Assembly: GCF_014203365.1 (NCBI RefSeq)
Contig: NZ_JACHIS010000001.1
Location: 2,852,001-2,916,000 of the forward strand
Length of the DNA: 64,000 nucleotides
Direction of reading: 5' to 3'
From: Actinoalloteichus hymeniacidonis
GTDB taxonomy: Bacteria; Actinomycetota; Actinomycetes; Mycobacteriales; Pseudonocardiaceae
Of the stretch, positions 16,146-23,891 are shown one piece after another. Below the pieces are notes generated by a model, which ran no database searches, was not told the DNA's origin, and was given only the letters and a program-made list of their open reading frames with translations. Position 1 is the first letter of the stretch. Every line of letters starts with the position of its first letter. Position numbers and translations under genes: made by a program.

Positions 16146-17783
16146 ATGCGGACCAGCTCACCGGAGCCCCGGCCTGCGGCGGTGCCGGAAGCCCCGCCTG
16201 CCCAGCCTGCGAGCCGAGTCCTGCCGTCGGGCTCGGAGATCACGGCGGCCGCCGAGCCTGCGGGCCGTGGGAGAAGACCGAAGGCGATGGTGCTCGCCGA
16301 GGTCTGGCGCGGACTCGACGGGGTGGGACCGCTGAGCAACGCACAGGGCGGGCCGCTGAGCCGCACCGTGAAGCTGATCCTCGATCCGTTGGTGCTGCGC
16401 CCGGTGCACAACCCGGCGTGCGCCGGGGCGCTGCTCACCGCCGAGGGGGTACGGAGGCTGAGCGAGTTGGTCTCGACCGCCGCCGAGCCACTGCGGCACA
16501 CCGCGGCCTGGTTCACGGTGTTCAAACAGGTGCGGCGGCGGTTGCGGATCACCGAGGGCAACCCGCAGGACCTCTATTTCCAGCGGTGTCACGAGCTCGC
16601 CGTCATCAGCGGCGGACCCGAGGAGTCGACGGCGGAGACGGTGGTCGAACACGAGCTGCGCGCGCTGCATGGCGCGGTCGGCGGCCGGACGACCCAGGCG
16701 CTCCGGGAGTACATCGCCGCGCACCTGGCGGAGCTGGAGAACCTGATCTCGGTCAGCTGGTCACGCCTGCCCGATCACCTCGGGCGCGGGGTCGAACCGG
16801 GTGGGCAGCGGATCGAACTGATCGACCGAGTTCTCGACGCAGGCCCCACCGCGCGGCCGGGGGCGGCCGGACGATCAACGATGCGGGGCGCGCGTCCGGT
16901 CACTGCTCCGATCGAGGTTCCCACGACGGACGGCCGCGAGAACGGTGCCCGCGCCTTGACGGCCCTGGTGGCCGAGCGTGCGGGCACCGCACTGGGCCTC
17001 GGATTGCGGTCGCTCGTCGCGGCGTCGGCAACCGCCGGTTCGACAGGGGAGTCCGAGCCCGCTCCGATACGGCCCGCAGCGGCTGCCGATGGATCCGAGA
17101 CATCGCCCTGGACGGCCCGACGGCTCGGATTGACCCGCCATGCCGCACCCCCGATGCCCGAGATCGGTGGGTCGGCCTCCACGTCGACGCTGGGGCTGCC
17201 CTTCGACCGCACGGTCCACGAACGAGTCTTCACCGTGTTGCAGACCGCTCCAGATCGCGCCGCACTGCCATCGATCCCCGAACTCGTGCACGAGGAGATC
17301 GACCGGTCCTGCGCACCGTGGGCGCTGGCCGACGAGTCGCTCCGGGTGGCGGCGACCATCGGGGTGCGCTTCGCGACCGGTCTACGTCCGCTGGGGGACC
17401 GCGGTCTCGCGTCGGCAGGCCGAACCGCGGCACACCGGACTGTCAACGCGCGTTGGCGACGCGAGGCGTACGTCCTACAGGCCCGCCGACTGGCTCTGAA
17501 CCCTGTCGAACCATCGAGCAGCCCCGGACCGGCCGATCCACTGACCAGACTCGCCGCCGAGCTGACCACTCCGTGGCAGGGGTACCTACGCCGGCTATGG
17601 GTCCGCCTGCACGGCCGCGACGTTCGAGCCGCACCGGTCACCCGGGTGGACGACCTGTGGGACCTGCTCGATGGGGTAGCCCGATCGTTGATCCTGGATC
17701 ACCGATCTCGGGTGCGCCACGCCCTGAGCCTGCGCTCGACCCAGAACGGCCCCGAGGACACGATCGAGAGGCCGGTGCGATGA
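16146..17783 (+). CDS. Unrecognised protein, first gene of the CHAT/TPR operon
   Basis: I do not recognise this 545-residue protein. The first 60 residues are Pro/Ala-rich and look disordered. Then comes a largely helical region (about 70-230) with conserved-looking charged segments such as FTVFKQVRRRLRITEGNPQDLYFQRCHEL. A low-complexity linker (about 230-345) is followed by a second helical region (about 350-540) including IPELVHEEIDRSCAPW and LDGVARSLILDHRSRVRHALSL. No signal peptide, membrane helix or known catalytic motif is seen. Its stop overlaps the next start (ATGA), so the products are probably made together. The operon context suggests an adaptor, sensor or substrate for the CHAT protease. 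Confidence 0.7.
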   Translation: MRTSSPEPRPAAVPEAPPAQPASRVLPSGSEITAAAEPAGRGRRPKAMVLAEVWRGLDGVGPLSNAQGGPLSRTVKLILDPLVLRPVHNPACAGALLTAEGVRRLSELVSTAAEPLRHTAAWFTVFKQVRRRLRITEGNPQDLYFQRCHELAVISGGPEESTAETVVEHELRALHGAVGGRTTQALREYIAAHLAELENLISVSWSRLPDHLGRGVEPGGQRIELIDRVLDAGPTARPGAAGRSTMRGARPVTAPIEVPTTDGRENGARALTALVAERAGTALGLGLRSLVAASATAGSTGESEPAPIRPAAAADGSETSPWTARRLGLTRHAAPPMPEIGGSASTSTLGLPFDRTVHERVFTVLQTAPDRAALPSIPELVHEEIDRSCAPWALADESLRVAATIGVRFATGLRPLGDRGLASAGRTAAHRTVNARWRREAYVLQARRLALNPVEPSSSPGPADPLTRLAAELTTPWQGYLRRLWVRLHGRDVRAAPVTRVDDLWDLLDGVARSLILDHRSRVRHALSLRSTQNGPEDTIERPVR

Positions 17784-18901
17784 GCGGTTCGATCCGGCTC
17801 CGGCGCACTCCCGCAGGAGAGTGCGTCATCACTCCGACGGGCACCGACTCGCCGCCGCCCACCGTCCTGGCAGACGAGCCGGATGTGGACGTCGCCGTCC
17901 TGGAGGTCGCAGGCGGTCATCTCACCTGGAGCGTGCTCGCCGACACTCCGATCGCCTGCGCGGTGCTCGACGATGTCGAGGCGGCCCAGAGCTGGCTGTG
18001 GGCGCTCTACGGCGAACGGGTCGCCGTGGTGGTGGACGCGCTGGCCATCGAGCCACTCGACCCCGACGAGCGGCCGGAACAGGAACTGCCGATCGATCCG
18101 GTGCACCCCGACCTGGTGGCACGGGCGCACCGACTCGCGTTCGCGCAGTGGGCGCTGCGCTGGTGGCCCGCCTCGGCGATCGACGACATCCCGCCGCTGG
18201 ACCGAGGGCTGTTGGAGCGCGAGATCACCGAGCTCATCGAGGAGTGCGACCAGCTCTTCGACGGGATCGACGCCGCCGAGGCCGCCGGGGTGGCGGATCG
18301 GCCGGGCGAGATCGACGATCTCGTCGACAGCGAACCGGGAACCGCACGGGATTACGCGCTGGCCGCCGGTGCGGGCGGCACCGACAACTCGGGCGGATCG
18401 GTGCTGGCCGGTGGCAATGGTGGCTCCGACTGGCGTTGTTATCCACCGGGACTGATCGACGCGGCCGAGACCGCGGTGTCCTGGGAACTCGTGCGGATCG
18501 CGGCCCGCACCGTCGTCGAGGTCAGCGTGGTCGCCGCACCGGGCCTGGACGCGCCCGACTCCTCTGCGATGCCCACACATCTGCTGCCACGGGCCACCCT
18601 GCACGCGGAGGCCGCCCCCGTCGTCGACGTCGACCTTCAGCTGCTGTCCGACACCTGGGTCGGTCGGGCGTCCTCGACGGCGACCCCGGCGAAGCCGCTG
18701 CGGGTAGGCATCACCCTGCCCGGATTCGGTGCGGTCGAAGCGGATCGCGATCCGGCACGCGCGCGTCGAACCAGAGAGCGGATCCGGACCCTGGTGCGCG
18801 CCAGGTTGTCCCGGGTTCACACGGCCGAGCACGGGGATCCAGCGCTGGACGCGACCGCCCCACTGCTTGCCGAACTCGCCGCTGTGGAACAGGACTTCTG
18901 A
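17780..18901 (+). CDS. Unrecognised protein, second gene of the CHAT/TPR operon
   Basis: This 373-residue cytoplasmic protein has no family I can name. The start ATG at 17780 overlaps the previous stop as ATGA. The N-terminal 120 residues look like an alpha/beta domain (DVAVLEVAGGHLTWSVLADTPIACAVL, RVAVVVDALAIEPL). Residues 120-170 are helical (LAFAQWALRWWPASAIDDIPPL), followed by an acidic helical segment and a Gly-rich linker (GAGGTDNSGGSVLAGGNGGSDW). A C-terminal beta-rich domain carries WELVRIAARTVVEVSVVAAPG. The ending contains an Arg-rich helix (ARARRTRERIRTLVRARLSRVH). It sits between the first unknown gene and the TPR gene. Confidence 0.68.
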   Translation: MSGSIRLRRTPAGECVITPTGTDSPPPTVLADEPDVDVAVLEVAGGHLTWSVLADTPIACAVLDDVEAAQSWLWALYGERVAVVVDALAIEPLDPDERPEQELPIDPVHPDLVARAHRLAFAQWALRWWPASAIDDIPPLDRGLLEREITELIEECDQLFDGIDAAEAAGVADRPGEIDDLVDSEPGTARDYALAAGAGGTDNSGGSVLAGGNGGSDWRCYPPGLIDAAETAVSWELVRIAARTVVEVSVVAAPGLDAPDSSAMPTHLLPRATLHAEAAPVVDVDLQLLSDTWVGRASSTATPAKPLRVGITLPGFGAVEADRDPARARRTRERIRTLVRARLSRVHTAEHGDPALDATAPLLAELAAVEQDF

Positions 18902-18904
18902 CCA

Positions 18905-20623
18905 GTGCACTCGCCGACGACTCCCGATGACGACCTCCCGGAGTTCCACAGCCGGCGCGTCGACCACCCGACGCCGAGCAAGGACCGACCCTCTCAGGCG
19001 GCTGTCGCAGGCCCGGACCCATTCGGTGAGAAGGCCGTCGATCCCGCCCGCTACCAACGGATCGCCGACCTGTTGGCGAGGGGTGCCGAGCTGGCGGGGA
19101 CCGGGGACCTCGCGACGGCCCGGACCGTGTTCACCGACGCCGCCCGAGTGGCCGAGCAGCCGCCAACGCTGGGAGATCTGCGCGCCCGCGCATTGACCAA
19201 TGCGGCGGGCATCGCCGACGAACTGGGCGACCACCTCGGCGCCGTCCCCGCCTTCCGGGAGGCGTTGCGGTGGTGGGAGGCCACCGGGAACCCCGCGTCG
19301 GACGGCTTACGCGCAGGCGCGTTGATCAACCTGTCCCAAGCCCTGCAGCATCTCGGTGACCTCGACGCGGCGCAGACAGCGCTGGAATCGGCCCGGAAGA
19401 TCATCCTCGACGCCGCGCCCAGCCCCGGCGTCGACCACGCCGAGTTGATGCTGTCCTGTCTGGTCTCGCTCACGGCGGTCGCCCGACATCAACGCCGCCT
19501 CTCCGACGCGGGCGAGTTGGCCAGACAATCCCTGGAGGTGGCCGGGCGAATCGCCCCGCACCGCACCGGATATCCGCTGATGAACCTAGCGGCCGTCCAC
19601 GAGGAGACGGGCCAGTGGGACCTCGCCCAGGATTTCGCCCACCAGGCACTCGCGGCTTTCGAGGCCGCGGGCGACCGAGTCGCCGTGGCGGAGAACCAGC
19701 TGAGCCTCGCGATCATGTACATCCGTTGGAATCGATTCGCCGACGCCGAGGCCCAACTGGTTCCCGCGCAGCGTTTCTTCAACGCGGCGGGGATGGATCA
19801 CTACCTCGCGATGTGCACGAAGATGAGCGCCTATCTCCTTGCCTCGGCAGGGGAACACTCGCGGGCCAACGAACTCTTCCACCGGAGTCGGTCGCTGTTC
19901 GAGAACACCGGGGCGGTGGTCGAGGCAGCGGAGGTCCGGTTATCGTTGGCGCTGGTCGCTGCGGCGCAGGGTCGTTATCTGGACGCGGAAGGACTTCACG
20001 ACGAGGCATACGCGGTGTATGCGGAACGCGGGTTGAGCCTGGCCTGTGCCCAGCTCGACTTCCGGAGGGCGCTGTTCCTCGAACAACAAGCGGTGGCGCA
20101 ACCGCATTCGGCCGCCACACTGCTGCCCAGGGCATTGGACCTGGCTATCCCCGCCGCACTGGCCATCGACGCGGTGCGATTCACCCTCACCGATGGTCGC
20201 CGACGCGCGCAATGGCAGCGCATCGTCGCCGAACCGGCCTGGGAGCTGGCCTTCCGGCTGGCCGCGACGGTCGGCGACGTGCGGTTGGTCGCGGAGCTGG
20301 TCGAGACGCAGTGTGCGGGCACGCCGTTGGCCGGCACCGGAACCCCGGAAGCGATCGAGCCGGTACTACCGATGGCCCTGCTCGATGCGACGCCCCCATC
20401 CGATCGAGGCCCCGCCGATGCCGACGCGACCCGACAGGCCGGGGCGTTCCACCTCGGCGCTGCGCTGGCCGACTACGCCGCCGGATTCGGCCTCGCTGTC
20501 GCCCCGCCGCCGAGGCTGGCGATGACGCCGTCGAACGTCGTGGCACTGGCACACCACCTCGGGATGGCCGAGGACCGCTACGGGGTCGAGATCAGGGAGG
20601 CTCGGGTGATCCCGACATGGTGA
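18905..20623 (+). CDS. Tetratricopeptide-repeat protein, third gene of the CHAT/TPR operon
   Basis: The 572-residue protein starts at GTG 18905, three bases after the preceding stop. Residues of about 55-420 are an alpha-solenoid of TPR units, for example ALTNAAGIADELGDHLGAVPAFREAL, GALINLSQALQHLGDLDAAQTAL, LMNLAAVHEETGQWDLAQDFAHQAL and LSLALVAAAQGRYLDAEGLHDEAYAVY. The last 150 residues are non-repetitive. TPR proteins next to CHAT proteases commonly act as sensor or scaffold for the peptidase; that role is inferred here. Its last codons overlap the CHAT gene start by 7 bases, so translation is coupled. Confidence 0.88.
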   Translation: MHSPTTPDDDLPEFHSRRVDHPTPSKDRPSQAAVAGPDPFGEKAVDPARYQRIADLLARGAELAGTGDLATARTVFTDAARVAEQPPTLGDLRARALTNAAGIADELGDHLGAVPAFREALRWWEATGNPASDGLRAGALINLSQALQHLGDLDAAQTALESARKIILDAAPSPGVDHAELMLSCLVSLTAVARHQRRLSDAGELARQSLEVAGRIAPHRTGYPLMNLAAVHEETGQWDLAQDFAHQALAAFEAAGDRVAVAENQLSLAIMYIRWNRFADAEAQLVPAQRFFNAAGMDHYLAMCTKMSAYLLASAGEHSRANELFHRSRSLFENTGAVVEAAEVRLSLALVAAAQGRYLDAEGLHDEAYAVYAERGLSLACAQLDFRRALFLEQQAVAQPHSAATLLPRALDLAIPAALAIDAVRFTLTDGRRRAQWQRIVAEPAWELAFRLAATVGDVRLVAELVETQCAGTPLAGTGTPEAIEPVLPMALLDATPPSDRGPADADATRQAGAFHLGAALADYAAGFGLAVAPPPRLAMTPSNVVALAHHLGMAEDRYGVEIREARVIPTW

Positions 20624-21954
20624 CCGCACTCGAACCGGCGGGATCGGACCAGCCGACCGTGCTGTTGCGGATGGCCGATGCGGACGACCTCTACCTGAGC
20701 TGGCGGTGGGCCGAGGATCTCGCGGCGCCGGGCGTGGCCAGGGTGCCGGAGCAGCTGGTCCGTCAAGCGCTGGCCGGGTTGGCCGCCGCATTGCCCGGAG
20801 GCGATGCCACCGATACCGGTGCGGCCGGGCTGACGCGCGCGCTGCGGACGGGACACTTCGCCGACTACGAGGCCGAACTGGCCTTCGCCGAACTGCTGTC
20901 GCGGATCTTCCTTCCCTACGGGCTGGCCGTCGCCCTACACGAGATGCAGCTGCGAGGCGTCCGGCCGCATCTGCGGATCCAACCGTCGCCTCGGGTCGCC
21001 CAGATCCCGTGGGAACTGCTGGCCCCCGACCGGGATCTCCGATTCATCGAGCTCGCCGACATCAGCGTGCTGGCCCCGGCGACCATCGTGCACGCACCGA
21101 CGCGGCGTCCCCGGTCCTGGGAGCGGACTCGGGAGCTGCCTATCGCGGCCGTCCTCGACCCCCGGATCCCGGGCTTTCGCGCGGACTCGATGCTGGGTTC
21201 GGTCCTGGGACGGATCTCGCCGACGGATCCGGTGGCGGGCTTGGTGGCGAACCACGCTCGGCGACATCGGCTTCGTCCGGAGATCTCCGGACCCGACGCG
21301 GCGGTGGAGGCCTTCCGCCGCACCGATCTCGATCGCGATTGGCTGGCCGCGACGCTCGCCGCAGGCGCGAGCAGGCTGCTCTACGTCGGACACGTGACCG
21401 CGGCGGCTCCCGAGACCGGGCGTAGCGAGGACGCCCGCCTGCACCTGGCCTGCACCGCCGAGACACTCGGCCACACGCCGCCGATCCGCGGGCACCGGCC
21501 GCTGTCGGCGAAGGACCTCCTGGTGGGGACCCACGGTCTGCACGAGCAACCCCGCAGCGGTGCGGACCACTGGCCGATCCCGAGCCGAGTCGCGCTGATC
21601 GCCTGCGAGAGCGGCGGCGATCTCCGATTCGGGGAGGCGCTGGGGCTGGCCTCGGCGATGGTCCACGGCGGTGCCGAGCTCGTCACCGCGACCCGATGGG
21701 TGCTGCCCACGGATCTGGCGTTCCAACGCATCGCCGGGGTGGACCGGACCGTCCGGCCGTTGCAGGACGCGATCGTGGCGATCGACGCCGCACACGAGAC
21801 CGACCAACCGGTGCGTGCCATGGGCAGCTGGCAGCGGGAGTGTCTGACCGCGTGGCGGACCGACCGCTCCATCGAGCATTCCCCGCTGCTGTGGGCCGCC
21901 TTCGCCACCGTCGACGCGACCAGCGCACTGCCCGCCGAAGTCGCCCTCGACTGA
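20617..21954 (+). CDS. CHAT-domain (caspase-like) cysteine protease, fourth gene of the operon
   Basis: The 445-residue product is a CHAT peptidase of caspase/separase clan type. The catalytic dyad is visible: His259 in LLYVGHV and Cys330 in ALIACESGGDLRFGEALGLAS, followed by the conserved GGAELVTATRWVLPT. The N-terminal 150 residues include IQPSPRVAQIPWELLAPDRDLRFIEL, a segment usual in actinobacterial CHAT proteins. ATG 20617 overlaps the TPR gene stop; GTG 20620 is equally possible. The protease would cleave a partner protein on activation; the substrate is unknown and may be one of the two proteins of unrecognised family encoded upstream. It is the last gene of the unit; a MarR gene faces it 31 bases on. 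Confidence 0.85.
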   Translation: MVTALEPAGSDQPTVLLRMADADDLYLSWRWAEDLAAPGVARVPEQLVRQALAGLAAALPGGDATDTGAAGLTRALRTGHFADYEAELAFAELLSRIFLPYGLAVALHEMQLRGVRPHLRIQPSPRVAQIPWELLAPDRDLRFIELADISVLAPATIVHAPTRRPRSWERTRELPIAAVLDPRIPGFRADSMLGSVLGRISPTDPVAGLVANHARRHRLRPEISGPDAAVEAFRRTDLDRDWLAATLAAGASRLLYVGHVTAAAPETGRSEDARLHLACTAETLGHTPPIRGHRPLSAKDLLVGTHGLHEQPRSGADHWPIPSRVALIACESGGDLRFGEALGLASAMVHGGAELVTATRWVLPTDLAFQRIAGVDRTVRPLQDAIVAIDAAHETDQPVRAMGSWQRECLTAWRTDRSIEHSPLLWAAFATVDATSALPAEVALD

Positions 21955-21985
21955 CCATCCCGCCACGACGGAGTGGCCGAACAAC

Positions 21986-22471
21986 TCAGTCCTCGGTCTC
22001 CCGGGCCCAAGCCGCCAGGCCGTCGGCGAACACCTGCCGATCCGGCCGCCCCATGCTTTGCAGGACCCGCAACAGCGGGGCCGAGCGCACCGCGACGAAC
22101 TCCTCGACCGAAGGTCTGGCGGTCTCGGCCAAGGAGACCAGCACCTTACGCCGATCCCCGGGGTCCTCCCGCCGTTGCAGCAGTCCGGCTTGGCCGAGGT
22201 CGCTGACGAGTTCGCTGACGGTGGCGATCGAGACCCGCATCCGATGGGCGAGCTCGCCGACGCCCAGCGTGTGGGCCACCGTCAGCTGGCTCAGCACGGC
22301 GGCGTGCCGGGCGCTCAGGTGGTTCTTGGCGAAGACGAGGCGGAGTTCCGCAGGCATCTCGACGTGGGCATGCCGGAAATACGCCTCGAGCAGCGGCACC
22401 ACACGGAGTGCCTTCTCGACCAGCTCCGCACGCGGCGCCCTCGGCGGCGAGTCGGGCCCCTCGTCGGTCAC
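21986..22471 (-). CDS. MarR-family transcriptional regulator
   Basis: This winged-helix repressor of 161 residues has the MarR core LSARHAAVLSQLTVAHTLGVGELAHRMRVSIATVSELVSDLGQAGLLQRREDPGDRRKV; the recognition helix is near SIATVSELVSDL and the wing is REDPGDRRKV. GTG at 22471 is favoured over GTG 22474, because a TACCGT -10 lies six bases upstream as at other leaderless genes here. It converges on the CHAT gene. The next gene upstream on the same strand is a 90-residue protein, but each probably has its own promoter. Confidence 0.85.
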   Translation of the reverse strand: MTDEGPDSPPRAPRAELVEKALRVVPLLEAYFRHAHVEMPAELRLVFAKNHLSARHAAVLSQLTVAHTLGVGELAHRMRVSIATVSELVSDLGQAGLLQRREDPGDRRKVLVSLAETARPSVEEFVAVRSAPLLRVLQSMGRPDRQVFADGLAAWARETED

Positions 22472-22477
22472 CACCCC

Positions 22478-22483
22478 ACGGTA
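22478..22483 (-). promoter_or_regulatory. -10 element TACCGT, leaderless start of the MarR gene
   Basis: Read on the minus strand, TACCGT is followed by GGGGTG and the GTG start at 22471. Confidence 0.5.
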
Positions 22484-22537
22484 GTTCCGCGACGACGACG
22501 CCGCCCGCCGTGTGAGCCGCCGCTCGCGCGTGGGGCG

Positions 22538-22810
22538 CTACTCGCCGGGAGCGGGCAGCGCGATGATGCGGACCGGCTCGACGTGCTCGGCCAGCCACGT
22601 CACCGCGTCGGTCCCCGGCGCCACGGCCAACCCCAGGCCTCGCGTGCCCAGCGCGCCGACGATGCGGTCGGCCGCATTTCGACGCCCATTGGGACTGGCC
22701 CGCATGACCAGGGTCAGCCGTACGTCGTCCCCGGAGCCCTCCAACCGGTAGGCGGCAGGCCGGATGCCTCGTAACGCCTGGGCGACGCGCACATCCCAGT
22801 CCTCGATCAC
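22538..22810 (-). CDS. Small conserved-looking protein of unknown function
   Basis: This 90-residue protein starts at GTG 22810 behind a clear GAGGAGAGGA ribosome site. The sequence (WDVRVAQALRGIRPAAYRLEG, VRLTLVMRASPNGRRNAADRIVGALG, LAEHVEPVRIIALPAPGE) suggests a compact alpha/beta fold. No cofactor or catalytic motif was recognised. It ends 33 bases before the next gene's promoter region and starts 33 bases after the aldo/keto reductase stop, so it may be co-transcribed with the reductase. Confidence 0.65.
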   Translation of the reverse strand: MIEDWDVRVAQALRGIRPAAYRLEGSGDDVRLTLVMRASPNGRRNAADRIVGALGTRGLGLAVAPGTDAVTWLAEHVEPVRIIALPAPGE

Positions 22811-22842
22811 GGACGGTCCTCTCCTCGCAGCATGGGCGCCGA

Positions 22843-23712
22843 TCAGGCCACGGAGCGCAGCAGCACGGCGTACTCGGCGTCGTCGAGATCCACCAGTGCC
22901 GCTGCGACGTTGTCCTCCAGATGAGCCACGCTGGAGGTACCGGGAATCGGCAGGATCACCGGCGAGCGCTTCAACAACCAGGCCAACGCGAGCTGCGCCG
23001 GCGTGGCGCCGTGCTCCTCGGCCACCGAGGCCAACGGTCCACCCGCCCTGGCGAGCTCACCCGTGGCCAGCGGGAACCACGGAATGAACGCCATATCGCG
23101 TGCGGAGGCGTGTTCCAACACCGGTTCGGCATCTCGGCGTGACAGGTTGTACAGGTTCTGCACCGAGACGATGGTCGCGGTCCTACTCGCCTCCTCCACC
23201 TCGGCAATCCCGACCTCGCTGAGTCCGATGTGCCGGATCTTGCCCTCCTGCTGGAGCGCGGCGAGCTCGCCGACCTGGTCGGCGAGCGGAACCGACGGGT
23301 CGATGCGATGCAGTTGCAGCAGGTCGATCCGTTCCAATCCCAGGTGACGCAGGCTCAGCTCCACCTGCTGCCGGAGATACTCCGGCCTACCGATCGGCAC
23401 CCATTGGCCCGGGCCGGTCCTGGCGAAACCCGCCTTGGTGGCGATCACCAGATCGCTGGGATACGGATGCAGCGCCTTCTTGAGCAGGTGGTCGGCGACG
23501 AACGGCCCATAGGCGTCGGCGGTGTCGATGAAATTGACGCCCAGCTCGACCGCCCGGCGCAGCACCCGCACGGCCTCCTCCGGATCGCGGGACTCACCCC
23601 AGACACCGGGCCCGGGCAGCTGCATGGTGCCGTACCCCAGCCGACGGACGGGCAGGTCGCCGCCGATGGTGAAGGTGCCTGCTGCGGTGGCCGGACGATC
23701 GGAGGTGCTCAT
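22843..23712 (-). CDS. Aldo/keto reductase
   Basis: This NADPH-dependent oxidoreductase of 289 residues has a TIM barrel. The catalytic tetrad is visible as Asp and Tyr in FIDTADAYG, Lys in LVIATKAGFA and His in LLQLHRID. IRHIGLSEV and LPIPGTSSVAHLEDN, the latter contacting NADPH phosphate, complete the family signature. ATG at 23712 has AAGGG upstream. It resembles the general oxidoreductase branch (YdhF/YghZ-like or Tas-like) that reduces small aldehydes and ketones; the physiological substrate is unknown. Confidence 0.92.
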   Translation of the reverse strand: MSTSDRPATAAGTFTIGGDLPVRRLGYGTMQLPGPGVWGESRDPEEAVRVLRRAVELGVNFIDTADAYGPFVADHLLKKALHPYPSDLVIATKAGFARTGPGQWVPIGRPEYLRQQVELSLRHLGLERIDLLQLHRIDPSVPLADQVGELAALQQEGKIRHIGLSEVGIAEVEEASRTATIVSVQNLYNLSRRDAEPVLEHASARDMAFIPWFPLATGELARAGGPLASVAEEHGATPAQLALAWLLKRSPVILPIPGTSSVAHLEDNVAAALVDLDDAEYAVLLRSVA

Positions 23713-23891
23713 CGAGATCCCTTCGACGGTGGGGATGGGCGGACGTGTCACGCGGCGGGGGAGCAGTCCCGTGATGCGGCGGGGACGTTCCCGTCGACCG
23801 GGCGGGATTCGCAGCGCCGAGGCTACGGGAGCCTGCGACGTGTAACCCGGTGGCGGCCGGGACACGATCGAGATCATGCGGACGCCTGGCG

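Noticed and set aside
16088-17779. Upstream extension of the second CHAT-operon gene to a 937-codon protein
   Set aside because: The extra part overlaps the 545-residue gene in another frame and is Arg/Gly-rich without structure; the ATGA overlap at 17780 is a far better start.
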